Positions 36,168-44,950 of a stretch of 64,000 bases of DNA are shown here, in pieces. Source of the stretch: Arachidicoccus sp. (GTDB taxonomy: Bacteria; Bacteroidota; Bacteroidia; Chitinophagales; Chitinophagaceae); NCBI GenBank assembly GCA_028283605.1, contig JAPWKH010000008.1, positions 1-64,000 on the forward strand, in the 5' to 3' direction. Position numbers and translations under genes: made by a program. The notes under the pieces are model-generated. The model was not told the origin of the DNA, ran no database searches, and was given only the letters and a program-made list of their open reading frames with translations. Each line of letters starts with the position of its first letter. Positions within the stretch are counted from its first letter, which is position 1.

Positions 36168-36991
36168 ACAATAAAGTCCTTATAATACTTGGTATGCACC
36201 GTTCCAATACATCTTTGACTTCTCAGTGGTTATATAGATGTGGATTAAATGTTGGGGAAAATCTGTTGGGATCTTCTATTGGTAATGTAAATGGTCATTA
36301 TGAAGATAATGATTTTTTAAAATTGCATGAAGAAATATTAGTGCATTACAATTTAACAAAATTTGGCTTGATAGATTGTAAATTACCAACTTTACGAAGT
36401 GAAGATGAGAAGCGCATCAATGAATTAATAGCAACAAAAAATTTATCGAACATAGAATGGGGATGGAAAGAACCTAGAACATGTTTATTTGTTGATTATT
36501 ATTACAAATATATACCCAATGCTTTTTATCTATTTGTTTTTAGAGATTATGAGTTAGTCGTAAGCTCGCTAATTACTCGTATATATAATAGAACAGAAAA
36601 AAAATATGATAACAAAAAAGGCCTTTCCAAATTTATATGGAATAATTTTAAAAAAAGATTTCGTAAAAAGAAGCTGTTGAGAAATTTTTCTAAAAAATTT
36701 TTAAAAGTATGGATCAATTATAACAACCACATTCTTTATCATATTAATAGATTACCTAAGGAACAATATCAAATAATAACACAAGAATCATTATCAAATA
36801 ATAGTTCATATATTTTTAAAATAATTAAAGAGGTTTGGGGATTTAATAGCTTGGAATATATTCCCTTTAACGAAATTTATAAAAAGGAACTCCAGAGCAA
36901 TGTATTAAATATCAAAAAGTATATTAAAAATAAAGACATTATAAAGGAGGCGGATTTATTGCAAAAGAAGATACTTGATGAACTTCTTTAA
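36164..36991 (+). CDS. Sulfotransferase-family protein
   Basis: The 275 residues begin NKVLIILGMHRSNTSLTSQWLYRCGLNVG, the 5'-phosphosulfate-binding loop of bacterial sulfotransferases (GMHRSGTS type), followed by GNVNGHYEDNDFLKLHEEIL, EWGWKEPRTCLFVDYY, and FRDYELVVSSLITR, which is the 3'-phosphate-binding segment. The gene overlaps cysC by four bases, so PAPS made by CysC is probably used here to sulfate a cell-surface glycan, lipid or small metabolite. The acceptor cannot be predicted. Lysine- and asparagine-rich composition suggests foreign origin. Confidence 0.85.
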   Translation: MNNKVLIILGMHRSNTSLTSQWLYRCGLNVGENLLGSSIGNVNGHYEDNDFLKLHEEILVHYNLTKFGLIDCKLPTLRSEDEKRINELIATKNLSNIEWGWKEPRTCLFVDYYYKYIPNAFYLFVFRDYELVVSSLITRIYNRTEKKYDNKKGLSKFIWNNFKKRFRKKKLLRNFSKKFLKVWINYNNHILYHINRLPKEQYQIITQESLSNNSSYIFKIIKEVWGFNSLEYIPFNEIYKKELQSNVLNIKKYIKNKDIIKEADLLQKKILDELL

Positions 36992-37005
36992 ACTATTAAA
37001 TTAAA

Positions 37006-37704
37006 TCATTCATTTTTATCAATCCTGCCTCCTCCACGAAACGCTTTCCGCCAGTATTCATCATCCAAATCGCTTATCATTACGCCTTTTGAAGAAGAGG
37101 CATGCACAAATTTATTGTTTTGCAAAAAAACTCCTACATGAGTTATATTGCCTCCGCCATATGTATGAAAAAATACTAAGTCGCCTTCTATAAGTTTATC
37201 TTTTTTAATATGCCTGCAAGCATCATATTGCTGTTGGGAAGTTCTAGGAATCTCTTCGCTATAAATATTATTTACAAGCATTTTTGAAAATCCGGAACAA
37301 TCTATTCCATCTTTTGAATTACCGCCAATAGCATAGGGAGCACCATACCAATCGTCAATCAATTCAAATAAAGAAAGATTGGTAACCCGAGAAGGAGCAA
37401 CATCAAGCAAGGATGCATATTTGTATTGCAAATTGCTCGCATTGCCGTTATTCGATGCAGAATGCTCGCCTGCAATAATATTCGGCTTTTGAGTATATCT
37501 ATGTTCCTTGCTCGGAATTGATTTTTTTTTGCCTGAATGAATACTGCTTGAATTTGTAACTTTAGGAGGTTGCTCTTTAGGATTTTTACTCGTTGCAATA
37601 TGTTTAGTATAAGTACATGCAGAGAATATAAATGGCAATGCAAAGAATACGATAAAAATATATCGCTTTATTTGTTGTATTGCCTCATTAAAATTATTAT
37701 CCAT
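37006..37704 (-). CDS. NlpC/P60 (C40) lipoprotein endopeptidase
   Basis: A 232-residue lipoprotein (RYIFIVFFALPFIFSAC with the lipidation cysteine) with a low-complexity linker to about residue 110. The C40 domain shows the catalytic cysteine in DCSGFSKMLVNNIY, the histidine in ITHVGVFLQNNKFVHASS and the third polar residue just after. Substrate-pocket features include YGAPYAIGG before the cysteine and IPRTSQQQYDACRHI after it. Such enzymes cut peptidoglycan stem peptides in the periplasm. It ends 14 bases from the sulfotransferase stop (convergent) and follows the M1 peptidase gene by about 20 bases in the same direction. Confidence 0.92.
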   Translation of the reverse strand: MDNNFNEAIQQIKRYIFIVFFALPFIFSACTYTKHIATSKNPKEQPPKVTNSSSIHSGKKKSIPSKEHRYTQKPNIIAGEHSASNNGNASNLQYKYASLLDVAPSRVTNLSLFELIDDWYGAPYAIGGNSKDGIDCSGFSKMLVNNIYSEEIPRTSQQQYDACRHIKKDKLIEGDLVFFHTYGGGNITHVGVFLQNNKFVHASSSKGVMISDLDDEYWRKAFRGGGRIDKNE

Positions 37705-37724
37705 AACGTTTCATCAAGAAAGCA

Positions 37725-39692
37725 TTAATTATGCCAACTATTATTACTTCTGTCTATATCAGGTAATTGATGTTGCGGATCAATTGTAACTGACGTAACC
37801 TTGGATGTTGTAGGGGCTTTGAAAGTCCATGTGCCGCCTCGCATCCATACTTCAACAGGCAAATTTACGGTTTGTGTTTTACCATTTTCTTCTTTTATTT
37901 CTATTGTAACCGGCATTGGCAATTGCTGTTTATTTTCAATTGTTATCAGTGCGCCTTTTGTATCATCATTATTTAAATATTCAACTTTCATTACAGCCTG
38001 ATCAAGTTGCCAGTTATTATAAAACCATCCTCTCCAAAACCAGGATAAATCTTCGCCGGAAGCATTATCCATACTTCTGAAAAAATCCGTTGGCTGCGGA
38101 TGTTTAAAAGCCCAATCTTTTACATATTTTCTAAAAGCATAGTCAAACCGGTCTTTGCCTAAAATATATTCTCGCAACAAAACCAATCCGAAAGAAGTTT
38201 TGAAATAAGCCAAAGGATGCACCCATTTATAATCCATTCTGTCAGGATAAGTAAGCAGGTTATTTCCATTAATATTAGAATCGATAACAGGAATAATTTC
38301 ATCTGCCGGATTACCGCCTTTGGGTGCATATTCACCATCGCGCTTTGGAGCAAATTCGCCTTTGTTATAATCGGCTTGCGCATAAATATCTACAAAAGTA
38401 TTAAAGCCTTCATCCATGAAAGGAAAGCGGCGCTCATCTGAACCAACAATCATCGGAAACCAGGAATGCCCGATTTCATGAGATAATAATGACCAAAGAT
38501 TTTTTGCATTATTCACTCGCCAGTAATCAAATGTAAGCGCGGGAAATTCCATGCCGCCAACCGGGCCGCCTACATTCACAGCTTCCGGGTAAGGAAATTC
38601 AAACCATCTTGTTGAAAAATCTTCTACAGAGGCTTTCAGGTATTCCGTAGCGCGCGCCCAACCACTTCCGTCTTCAATACTTTCTACGGGATAAAATGAT
38701 TGGGAAAAACATTTTTTTCCGCTTTTCAAATTTGTTTTGGCTCCATCATATACAAATGCTTTAGATGCTGCAAAAGCCACATCCCTGCTGTTTTTCATAG
38801 TAAAATGCCATGTAACATTTCCGGAAGATTTTTGTGTTGGGCTTACGCCTTTTTGCACATCTTGCGCAGATCGGATGATTACCGTTTTGTCTGAATTTTT
38901 TGCTTCATTTATTTTTCGCAAAATGCTTTTATTCAATATTTCTTCCCTGTTTATTAATTCGCCGGAACCTGTCAATAATAAATCATAAGGAACTGTAACG
39001 GAATAATCGTAATCGCCATAATCCAAATAAAATTCGCCGCCGCCGATAAAAGGCAAAGTATTCCAACCATTCACATCATCATACACACAAAGGCGCGGAA
39101 ACCAATAAGCAAACTCGTAGATTTTACCGTTTTTCGTAGGCAATATTCCTCCTCTTCCATTGGCTGATTCCGTTAATAATTTAAACGAATAATCAATCTT
39201 TATTTTTAAAATCCCGCTCTTTCTTGGTAAAGTATTTTTAAGGCTCAACTGCATATATGCACCTTGTACATTATAGTCTGCAATTTCCCATTTACCATTT
39301 TGGAATACTTGTACTTGCTGAAATATAAAACCATTATTCCCGCTATCTTTCATTCCAACGTTTCCGTTTAGAATATTTCCAATGGAATTTTGTTTTTCCG
39401 CATTTTGATCCAGTTCCAGCCATATATAATCCAAGTTATCAGGACTGTAATTTGTATAAGTAATTTCCTCATTGCCTTTTAAAATGCTTGCCGATGTATC
39501 AAAAGCCGCATTGATTTTATAATCGGCTTTGTTTTGCCAGTATTCCGAGCCGGGCGCGCCATTTTCACTTCGGAAAGTATTGCCATTGCTTGTGTAAAAT
39601 TCCGGAGCAAAAGCCTTGTGCGGATTATAGTTTTGTGTAAATGCAGAATTAATAACGATGACCGATAGTAAAGAAAATAATATTTTGCGCAT
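37725..39692 (-). CDS. M1-family metallopeptidase (exported)
   Basis: The 655-residue protein has a signal peptide (MRKILFSLLSVIVINSAFTQ) and the gluzincin zinc site HEIGHSWFP with the distal glutamate in FMDEGFNTFVD, the exopeptidase-type GGMEFPALTF, and an upstream N-terminal beta-domain (EEITYTNYSPDNLDYIWLELDQN). The C-terminal FFRSMDNASGEDLSWFWRGWFYNN is typical of Bacteroidota M1 proteins. It likely trims peptides in the periplasm. A TAnnTTTG promoter box lies upstream. Confidence 0.93.
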   Translation of the reverse strand: MRKILFSLLSVIVINSAFTQNYNPHKAFAPEFYTSNGNTFRSENGAPGSEYWQNKADYKINAAFDTSASILKGNEEITYTNYSPDNLDYIWLELDQNAEKQNSIGNILNGNVGMKDSGNNGFIFQQVQVFQNGKWEIADYNVQGAYMQLSLKNTLPRKSGILKIKIDYSFKLLTESANGRGGILPTKNGKIYEFAYWFPRLCVYDDVNGWNTLPFIGGGEFYLDYGDYDYSVTVPYDLLLTGSGELINREEILNKSILRKINEAKNSDKTVIIRSAQDVQKGVSPTQKSSGNVTWHFTMKNSRDVAFAASKAFVYDGAKTNLKSGKKCFSQSFYPVESIEDGSGWARATEYLKASVEDFSTRWFEFPYPEAVNVGGPVGGMEFPALTFDYWRVNNAKNLWSLLSHEIGHSWFPMIVGSDERRFPFMDEGFNTFVDIYAQADYNKGEFAPKRDGEYAPKGGNPADEIIPVIDSNINGNNLLTYPDRMDYKWVHPLAYFKTSFGLVLLREYILGKDRFDYAFRKYVKDWAFKHPQPTDFFRSMDNASGEDLSWFWRGWFYNNWQLDQAVMKVEYLNNDDTKGALITIENKQQLPMPVTIEIKEENGKTQTVNLPVEVWMRGGTWTFKAPTTSKVTSVTIDPQHQLPDIDRSNNSWHN

Positions 39693-39714
39693 GAAAGAAA
39701 TTTTGTGTTTAAAA

Positions 39715-39722
39715 CAAAAATA
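39715..39722 (-). promoter_or_regulatory. -7 box (TATTTTTG) for the M1 peptidase
   Basis: A perfect TAnnTTTG on the minus strand, 22 bases before the ATG, with CTTG about 22 bases further upstream as a possible -33 element. Confidence 0.5.
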
Positions 39723-39786
39723 ATGTTTTTAAACAGAAGACTTACAAGAGTAACTACGATAATATTACCTTCGCAAAAAAATATAT

Positions 39787-40221
39787 ATGAGCATAGCAGA
39801 TATTTTATTTAAAAAAAATCAGGAGAAAGCGCAAGCCAATTTGAAAGCCGGAGAAACATTTCTCGCGGAAAATAAAAAACGGGAAAATGTTGTGGAATTG
39901 CCAAGCGGCTTGCAATACGAAATATTAATACAAGGCGAAGGCGCAAAGCCCACAGCTACAAATAATGTAACTTGTCATTATCATGGAACGCTTATCGATG
40001 GAAAAGTTTTTGACAGTTCAGTACAAAGAAATCAGCCTGCAACATTTCCATTAAACCGCGTAATTAAAGGCTGGACGGAAGGGCTGCAACTAATGAATAC
40101 AGGAAGCAAATACCGCTTTTATATTCCATCTCATTTGGCGTATGGCGAAAGAGCCGTAAGTGCAGAAATAGGACCGAATTCAACTTTGATATTTGATGTG
40201 GAATTGTTGGGAATCTCATAA
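39787..40221 (+). CDS. FKBP-type peptidyl-prolyl isomerase
   Basis: The 144 residues form a short MIP-type N-terminal helix (NQEKAQANLKAGETFLAENKKR) and one FKBP domain (LPSGLQYEILIQGEGAKPT, VTCHYHGTLIDGKVFDSS, FPLNRVIKGWTEGLQLMNTGSKYRFYIPSHLAYGER, TLIFDVELL). The active-site aromatic and tyrosine residues are present. There is no signal peptide, so it acts in the cytoplasm or is exported by another route. It converges on ftsK. Confidence 0.93.
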   Translation: MSIADILFKKNQEKAQANLKAGETFLAENKKRENVVELPSGLQYEILIQGEGAKPTATNNVTCHYHGTLIDGKVFDSSVQRNQPATFPLNRVIKGWTEGLQLMNTGSKYRFYIPSHLAYGERAVSAEIGPNSTLIFDVELLGIS

Positions 40222-40238
40222 TGCTGAAATGATTTCAA

Positions 40239-42794
40239 TCAAGGCAAATTGTCCAGCAACTCTTGCAGTTCCGCATCGGTTTTTATTAATACATCTCTTG
40301 CTTTGCTTCCCAAATTAGCGCCAACAACTCCGGCAGTTTCCAACTGATCCATCAGTCTGCCGGCACGGTTGTAGCCGAGTTTCATACGTCTTTGAATCAA
40401 AGATGTAGAACCGATTTGATTTTGCACAATCAATCTTGCTGCATCTTCAAACAAAGGATCGCGGTCAGATAAATCATCGCCGCCGCCACTTTCAAAATCT
40501 TTCTCGTCGGTGTATTCCGGCAATAAAAATGCTTGCGGATAACCATCCTGATAACCAATGAAATCACAGATTTTATCTACTTCGGGCGTATCTACAAAAG
40601 CGCATTGCAAACGCGTAATTTCGCCATTATAACTTATAAGCATATCGCCTTTTCCAATCAATTGTTCAGCGCCGCCGGCATCAAGAATTGTACGGCTGTC
40701 TATTTTGGAAGAAACCTTAAAAGCAATACGCGCTGGGAAATTCGCTTTGATAGTTCCCGTTATAATATTTACAGAAGGCCTTTGCGTTGCAATAATCAGA
40801 TGAATGCCTACAGCCCGCGCCAGCTGAGCTAAACGCGCTATCGGCATTTCAATTTCTTTTCCGGCAGTCATGATAAGATCGGCAAATTCATCTACAACCA
40901 ATACAATAAACGGAAGAAACTGATGCCCTTTCTGTGGGTTCAATCTTCTTTTTATAAATTTTTCATTGTATTCTTTTATGTTTCTGCAACCGGCTTCTTT
41001 CAATAAATCGTAGCGATTGTCCATCTCAATACACAATGCATTAAGCGTGGTAACTACTTTTTTAGTATCGGTAATAATTGCATCTTCTTCTCCCGGCAGC
41101 TTTGCAAGAAAATGATGTTCTATTGTTTTGTATATACTCAATTCTACTTTCTTCGGATCGACCAATACAAACTTTAATTGCGAAGGATGTTTTTTATATA
41201 AAAGCGATACGAGCAAAGCATTCACTCCCACCGATTTACCTTGCCCCGTAGCGCCGGCCATCAATAAATGCGGCATGCTTGCAAGGTCAACAATGAAGTT
41301 TTCGTTATTGATTTTTTTGCCTATGGCAATCGGTAAAGAGAAATTATTATTTTGAAATTTTTCTGAAGCCAGCAAGCTGCGCATGCTTACGATAGTCTTG
41401 TTGATGTTCGGCACTTCTATCCCGATGGTTCCTTTCCCCGGGATGGGCGCAATGATGCGTATGCCAAGCGCAGCAAGGCTTAAAGCAATATCATCTTCCA
41501 GATTTTTTATACGCGAAATTCTTACGCCCGGCGCAGGAACTATTTCATACAAGGTTACAGTCGGGCCTACTGTTGCCGATATTCTTTGAATGAGAATATC
41601 ATAATTTTTAAGCGTGGCAATAATTTGATTTTTGTTTTGTTCCAGCTCTTCAGGATCATGTATTGTTTGTTCTGTACCATGATATTCCAACAAATCCAAT
41701 CCGGGAAACTGATAATTACTCAAATCGAGCGTTGGCTCATAATCGCCCTGAGTTTGGGTTTTAGCTTCCGGTGCATTTGGATTTACTATAATTTCCGATG
41801 GCACTTCTTTTATCTCCGGCGTAATTTCCAGCCTCATCGATTCCGGCAAAAGTGGTTCCGGACTTGGTTTAGCTATGGTTAATACCGAGTCTGTAATGCT
41901 TTCTTCATCATTGATTGCCGGCTCTGTTTCGTCTTCTTTTTCTGTTAATTCCAACTCTAATTCTTTCTCTTCATTTGGCATTTTCGGCATTATAACAGAA
42001 ACGCTTTTATTATTCTTTCCTTTTAATTTATTTTCTGCCTGGATAAACAGTTGAGCATTTTGATCGTTTGATTCCGCTTGTTCCGTAGAAGTATCGCTTG
42101 TATTTTCTATATGATTTTCTTCTTCGGAATTAAAAGATTGAGTTTCGCTTTTTATTTTTTTCCTAAAAATATTGAACGATAATATAGGATCGAAACGCCA
42201 GATAAGATACACGGCTAATATTGCCAAAATGAGGCAGGTTGCGCCGAGTACGCCAATCCATTTTACGAACCAATCGCATATCAACTCTCCTACTCCGCCG
42301 CCAAATGAAAATCCGCTGTCTAATACTTCTTTATTCAGCAAAGCAAATGCCATGCTCAATACAAACAAACCAGCAATTACATATTTGATATTTCTTTGGA
42401 AAGAAAAAACTTTTTTACCCACTATTAAATTTATTCCCAGTATAAAAAAAGTAGTGCATAAAATAAAAGATGCCAGCCCGAAACCGTTATAAATAAAAGC
42501 ATGTGAAACATACGCGCCCAGCACACCGAATAAGTTTGAGACTTTTACATCTTTTGTGCTAAAAATTTTTACACCATAATTAATCACTTTGTCCTGGTCA
42601 TCCTGCCATGTAAAAAGATAAGATGCAAAAGAGATGAAAAGAAAAAATCCAATCAATAATAAAATAACGCCGGTAATTTTATAAGTACGTTCGTCCTTCA
42701 CCAATTCCGATATGGAAACTTTCACATCCTGTTCATCATTTAGCTTTTCCGGCGAAGGTTTCTGTATTTTTTTTATGTTTAATTTATTGGCCAT
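40239..42794 (-). CDS. ftsK: DNA translocase FtsK/SpoIIIE
   Basis: The 851-residue protein has four N-terminal membrane segments (about 35-200), an acidic linker (EEKELELELTEKEDETE, about 270-350), the motor with Walker A AGATGQGKSVG and Walker B VLVVDEFADLIM, the RPSVNIITG motif, and a C-terminal winged-helix gamma domain (IGSTSLIQRRMKLGYNRAGRLMDQLE) that reads KOPS-type polar sequences. It pumps DNA through the septum and activates XerCD recombination at dif. Intact. Confidence 0.97.
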   Translation of the reverse strand: MANKLNIKKIQKPSPEKLNDEQDVKVSISELVKDERTYKITGVILLLIGFFLFISFASYLFTWQDDQDKVINYGVKIFSTKDVKVSNLFGVLGAYVSHAFIYNGFGLASFILCTTFFILGINLIVGKKVFSFQRNIKYVIAGLFVLSMAFALLNKEVLDSGFSFGGGVGELICDWFVKWIGVLGATCLILAILAVYLIWRFDPILSFNIFRKKIKSETQSFNSEEENHIENTSDTSTEQAESNDQNAQLFIQAENKLKGKNNKSVSVIMPKMPNEEKELELELTEKEDETEPAINDEESITDSVLTIAKPSPEPLLPESMRLEITPEIKEVPSEIIVNPNAPEAKTQTQGDYEPTLDLSNYQFPGLDLLEYHGTEQTIHDPEELEQNKNQIIATLKNYDILIQRISATVGPTVTLYEIVPAPGVRISRIKNLEDDIALSLAALGIRIIAPIPGKGTIGIEVPNINKTIVSMRSLLASEKFQNNNFSLPIAIGKKINNENFIVDLASMPHLLMAGATGQGKSVGVNALLVSLLYKKHPSQLKFVLVDPKKVELSIYKTIEHHFLAKLPGEEDAIITDTKKVVTTLNALCIEMDNRYDLLKEAGCRNIKEYNEKFIKRRLNPQKGHQFLPFIVLVVDEFADLIMTAGKEIEMPIARLAQLARAVGIHLIIATQRPSVNIITGTIKANFPARIAFKVSSKIDSRTILDAGGAEQLIGKGDMLISYNGEITRLQCAFVDTPEVDKICDFIGYQDGYPQAFLLPEYTDEKDFESGGGDDLSDRDPLFEDAARLIVQNQIGSTSLIQRRMKLGYNRAGRLMDQLETAGVVGANLGSKARDVLIKTDAELQELLDNLP

Positions 42795-42926
42795 ATTGTT
42801 TTAAAAAATAATGCGGCAAATTACCGAATTTATAAAGGATACTAAAATAATAAAATAGTTCAAATACAAATGCAGCGTGCAAAACCCGCTTTGCCATGAA
42901 TAATTTTTCCACACTCTTTTTTCTTT

Positions 42927-42934
42927 TATTTTTG
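42927..42934 (+). promoter_or_regulatory. -7 box (TATTTTTG) next to the ung start
   Basis: A perfect TAnnTTTG ends four bases before the ung ATG at 42939. Transcription from it would begin at or just past the start codon, implying a leaderless message or that the box is fortuitous. Confidence 0.4.
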
Positions 42935-42938
42935 AAGA

Positions 42939-43619
42939 ATGAACGTACAAATCGAACAAAGTTGGAAAAATGTTTTAAAAGAAGAATTTTCCAAAGAATA
43001 TTTTCAGCATATTGTTGATTTTTTAAAAGCGGAAAAAGCATTGAAGAAAATTATTTATCCGCCCGGGCCGCTTATTTTCAATGCATTTACGCAAACGCCT
43101 TTTGATCTGGTAAAAGTTGTAATACTTGGCCAGGATCCTTATCACGGCGCGGGACAAGCGCACGGATTGTCTTTTTCCGTTCCTGATGGCGTGCCTCAAC
43201 CGCCATCCTTGCAAAATATTTTTAAAGAATTGCACAATGATATTGGCATGCCGATTCCGAAAACAGGGAATCTTACATCATGGGCAAAGCAAGGTGTATT
43301 GCTGCTAAATGCAAGCCTTACAGTACGAGCCAATGAAGCCAACAGCCATGCAAAAATCGGTTGGCATATTTTTACAGATGCCGTGATTAAAAAATTATCT
43401 GAAGAAAAAAAAGGCATGGTGTTTCTATTGTGGGGAAAATTCGCACAAGACAAACAAGCGATGATTGATACCACGAAAAATTTCGTACTTAAAGCGGCGC
43501 ATCCTTCGCCATTGAGTGCGCATAATGGGTTTTTCGGATGCAAACATTTCAGCAAAACAAATGAATTATTAATGAAAGAAGGGCTACAGCCTATTGATTG
43601 GATGATTGAGAATGTCTGA
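42939..43619 (+). CDS. ung: Uracil-DNA glycosylase
   Basis: The 226-residue protein has all family-1 UDG motifs: water-activating VILGQDPYHGAGQAHGLSFSV, LLLNASLTVR, FLLWGKFAQDK and AAHPSPLSAHNGFFGCKHFSK. It removes uracil from DNA in base excision repair. Length and motifs match Ung. It is divergent from ftsK, with a TAnnTTTG box directly before the start. Confidence 0.97.
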   Translation: MNVQIEQSWKNVLKEEFSKEYFQHIVDFLKAEKALKKIIYPPGPLIFNAFTQTPFDLVKVVILGQDPYHGAGQAHGLSFSVPDGVPQPPSLQNIFKELHNDIGMPIPKTGNLTSWAKQGVLLLNASLTVRANEANSHAKIGWHIFTDAVIKKLSEEKKGMVFLLWGKFAQDKQAMIDTTKNFVLKAAHPSPLSAHNGFFGCKHFSKTNELLMKEGLQPIDWMIENV

Positions 43620-43740
43620 ACCATGATTTTTAGAATTTATTTGATTTGCAGGAATGAATTCGAAGATAAAAACATGAATACGACAGCATGACATTGACTT
43701 CGTCGAACTTGCGTTTCACGCGCAGGTGGGAATCTCAAAA

Positions 43741-43769
43741 CGTTATGCCGAAATGAATTCGGCATAACG
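43741..43769. repeat. Perfect 12-bp inverted repeat
   Basis: CGTTATGCCGAA (43741-43752) and TTCGGCATAACG (43758-43769) flank a 5-base loop. No T-run follows on either strand, so it is not a standard terminator. It lies between ung and the acyltransferase in a slightly GC-richer patch. Confidence 0.6.
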
Positions 43770-43822
43770 GCAAAAGTGTTCAGGTTTTTCAAGGAAATAT
43801 TAAATCATCAACATTTATTTGA

Positions 43823-44554
43823 ATGAAACTTCTGAAAGAAATATTCGCACGTATCTGGGCCTTATGGGCGCTGGTAGTTTTTGCTACAATAATGTTGATT
43901 TGTTTTATTTTCATGCTGCCGTGTTTTTTTCTGAAAGACCCGCAGCGCGCGGCTTTGCAGAAAAATGTATCGAAAGTTTGGATGCGTATTTTTCTCACGC
44001 TCACACTTGTTTTTATCAAAACAAAAAACAAAAACGTTTTTCAGAAGGGGGAAAATTATGTTCTCGTTTGCAACCACAACAGCTTCATGGATGTGATGAT
44101 AACAAATCCTTTTGTGCCGAATGTTGCAAAAACGATTGCGAAAAAAAGTTTTGCAAAAGTGCCGATACTTGGTTGGATTTATACTTGGGGTTCTGTTTTG
44201 GTTGATAGAAAAAATCCGCAAAGCCGGTTTCAAAGCTATCTTGATATGAAAGATGTGATAAACAATAGAATGGATATGTTATTATTTCCCGAAGGCACGC
44301 GAAACAAGACCGATAACCCATTGATTAAATTTCAATCGGGCGCATTCAAGCTGGCAACAGATACGCTCAAAGAAATTATACCGATCGTTCTTTTCAACAC
44401 AAGAAAAATTTTGCAGGAAGATAAATTTTATATGCTTCCGGGCGTTATAGAAATACATTATCTCTCGCCGGTTTCCCCGATAAATAAAACTGCTGAAGAG
44501 CTAAAAGATAAAGTATTTGAACTGATGTGGAATTATTACGAGGCAAACTATTGA
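43823..44554 (+). CDS. plsC: 1-acyl-glycerol-3-phosphate acyltransferase
   Basis: The 243-residue protein begins with a membrane segment (LWALVVFATIMLICFIFMLPCFF) and has the acyltransferase motifs: NHNSFMD (the HX4D catalytic pair), LVDRKNPQSR, and LLFPEGTRNKTDNPLIKFQSGAFKLA. It acylates lysophosphatidic acid in phospholipid synthesis. The symbol is used in the broad sense, since Bacteroidota have several paralogues. The MITE-like element begins 11 bases after the stop. Confidence 0.88.
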   Translation: MKLLKEIFARIWALWALVVFATIMLICFIFMLPCFFLKDPQRAALQKNVSKVWMRIFLTLTLVFIKTKNKNVFQKGENYVLVCNHNSFMDVMITNPFVPNVAKTIAKKSFAKVPILGWIYTWGSVLVDRKNPQSRFQSYLDMKDVINNRMDMLLFPEGTRNKTDNPLIKFQSGAFKLATDTLKEIIPIVLFNTRKILQEDKFYMLPGVIEIHYLSPVSPINKTAEELKDKVFELMWNYYEANY

Positions 44555-44565
44555 TAATAGTCTTA

Positions 44566-44730
44566 GAATCTGTTTAAGTTAATTATGTTTTTATCTTTAA
44601 ACCGCAAAGCATACAAAGTTTTACACGAAGTTCGCTAAGATTACCTTGGTTTCTTTGCGAAATACTTTGAGTACTTTGTGGTTAAAAAAAATTTCATAAT
44701 CATTATTTTACAATTAACTTAAACAGCCTC
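44566..44730 (-). mobile_element. MITE-like element, copy 2
   Basis: The inverted-orientation partner of the element at 25679-25843, differing at only a handful of positions. Its ends are GAATCTGTTTAAGTTAATT and, read inward from the other side, GAGGCTGTTTAAGTTAATT. TA lies next to the left end. It sits directly between plsC and the small membrane protein gene, whose stop codon starts at its border. Confidence 0.7.
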
Positions 44731-44904
44731 TTAATTCAATATGATTTTGAAAAAATAATACATTGCAATAAGTAAAATGGCAAGAATGAATAGACTCATT
44801 ACAGACAATAAAATATTTCCTAAGATAATTAAGATCCACATAAGCAAGTTCAGCAATTGAAATATTGCATTGAAGAATTTTCCTATTATAGCTAAAACTT
44901 GCAT
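44731..44904 (-). CDS. Small membrane protein (57 aa)
   Basis: On the minus strand ATG at 44902-44904 opens MQVLAIIGKFFNAIFQLLNLLMW, then continues as an almost wholly hydrophobic chain (ILIILGNILLSVMSLFILAILLIAMYYFF) to TAA at 44731-44733. It has one long or two short membrane segments. An overlapping frame of 65 codons on the same strand is less convincing. The stop codon touches the MITE boundary, so insertion may have replaced the original 3' end. Function unknown. Confidence 0.5.
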   Translation of the reverse strand: MQVLAIIGKFFNAIFQLLNLLMWILIILGNILLSVMSLFILAILLIAMYYFFKIILN

Positions 44905-44950
44905 ACTGCAAATTTAGTTCAATCCTCTATCCTATTCACAAAAATAATAA

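Noticed and set aside
44714-44911. 65-codon minus-strand frame at the same place as the 57-residue membrane protein
   Set aside because: Composition is irregular and it reads into the MITE; the overlapping hydrophobic frame is far more protein-like.
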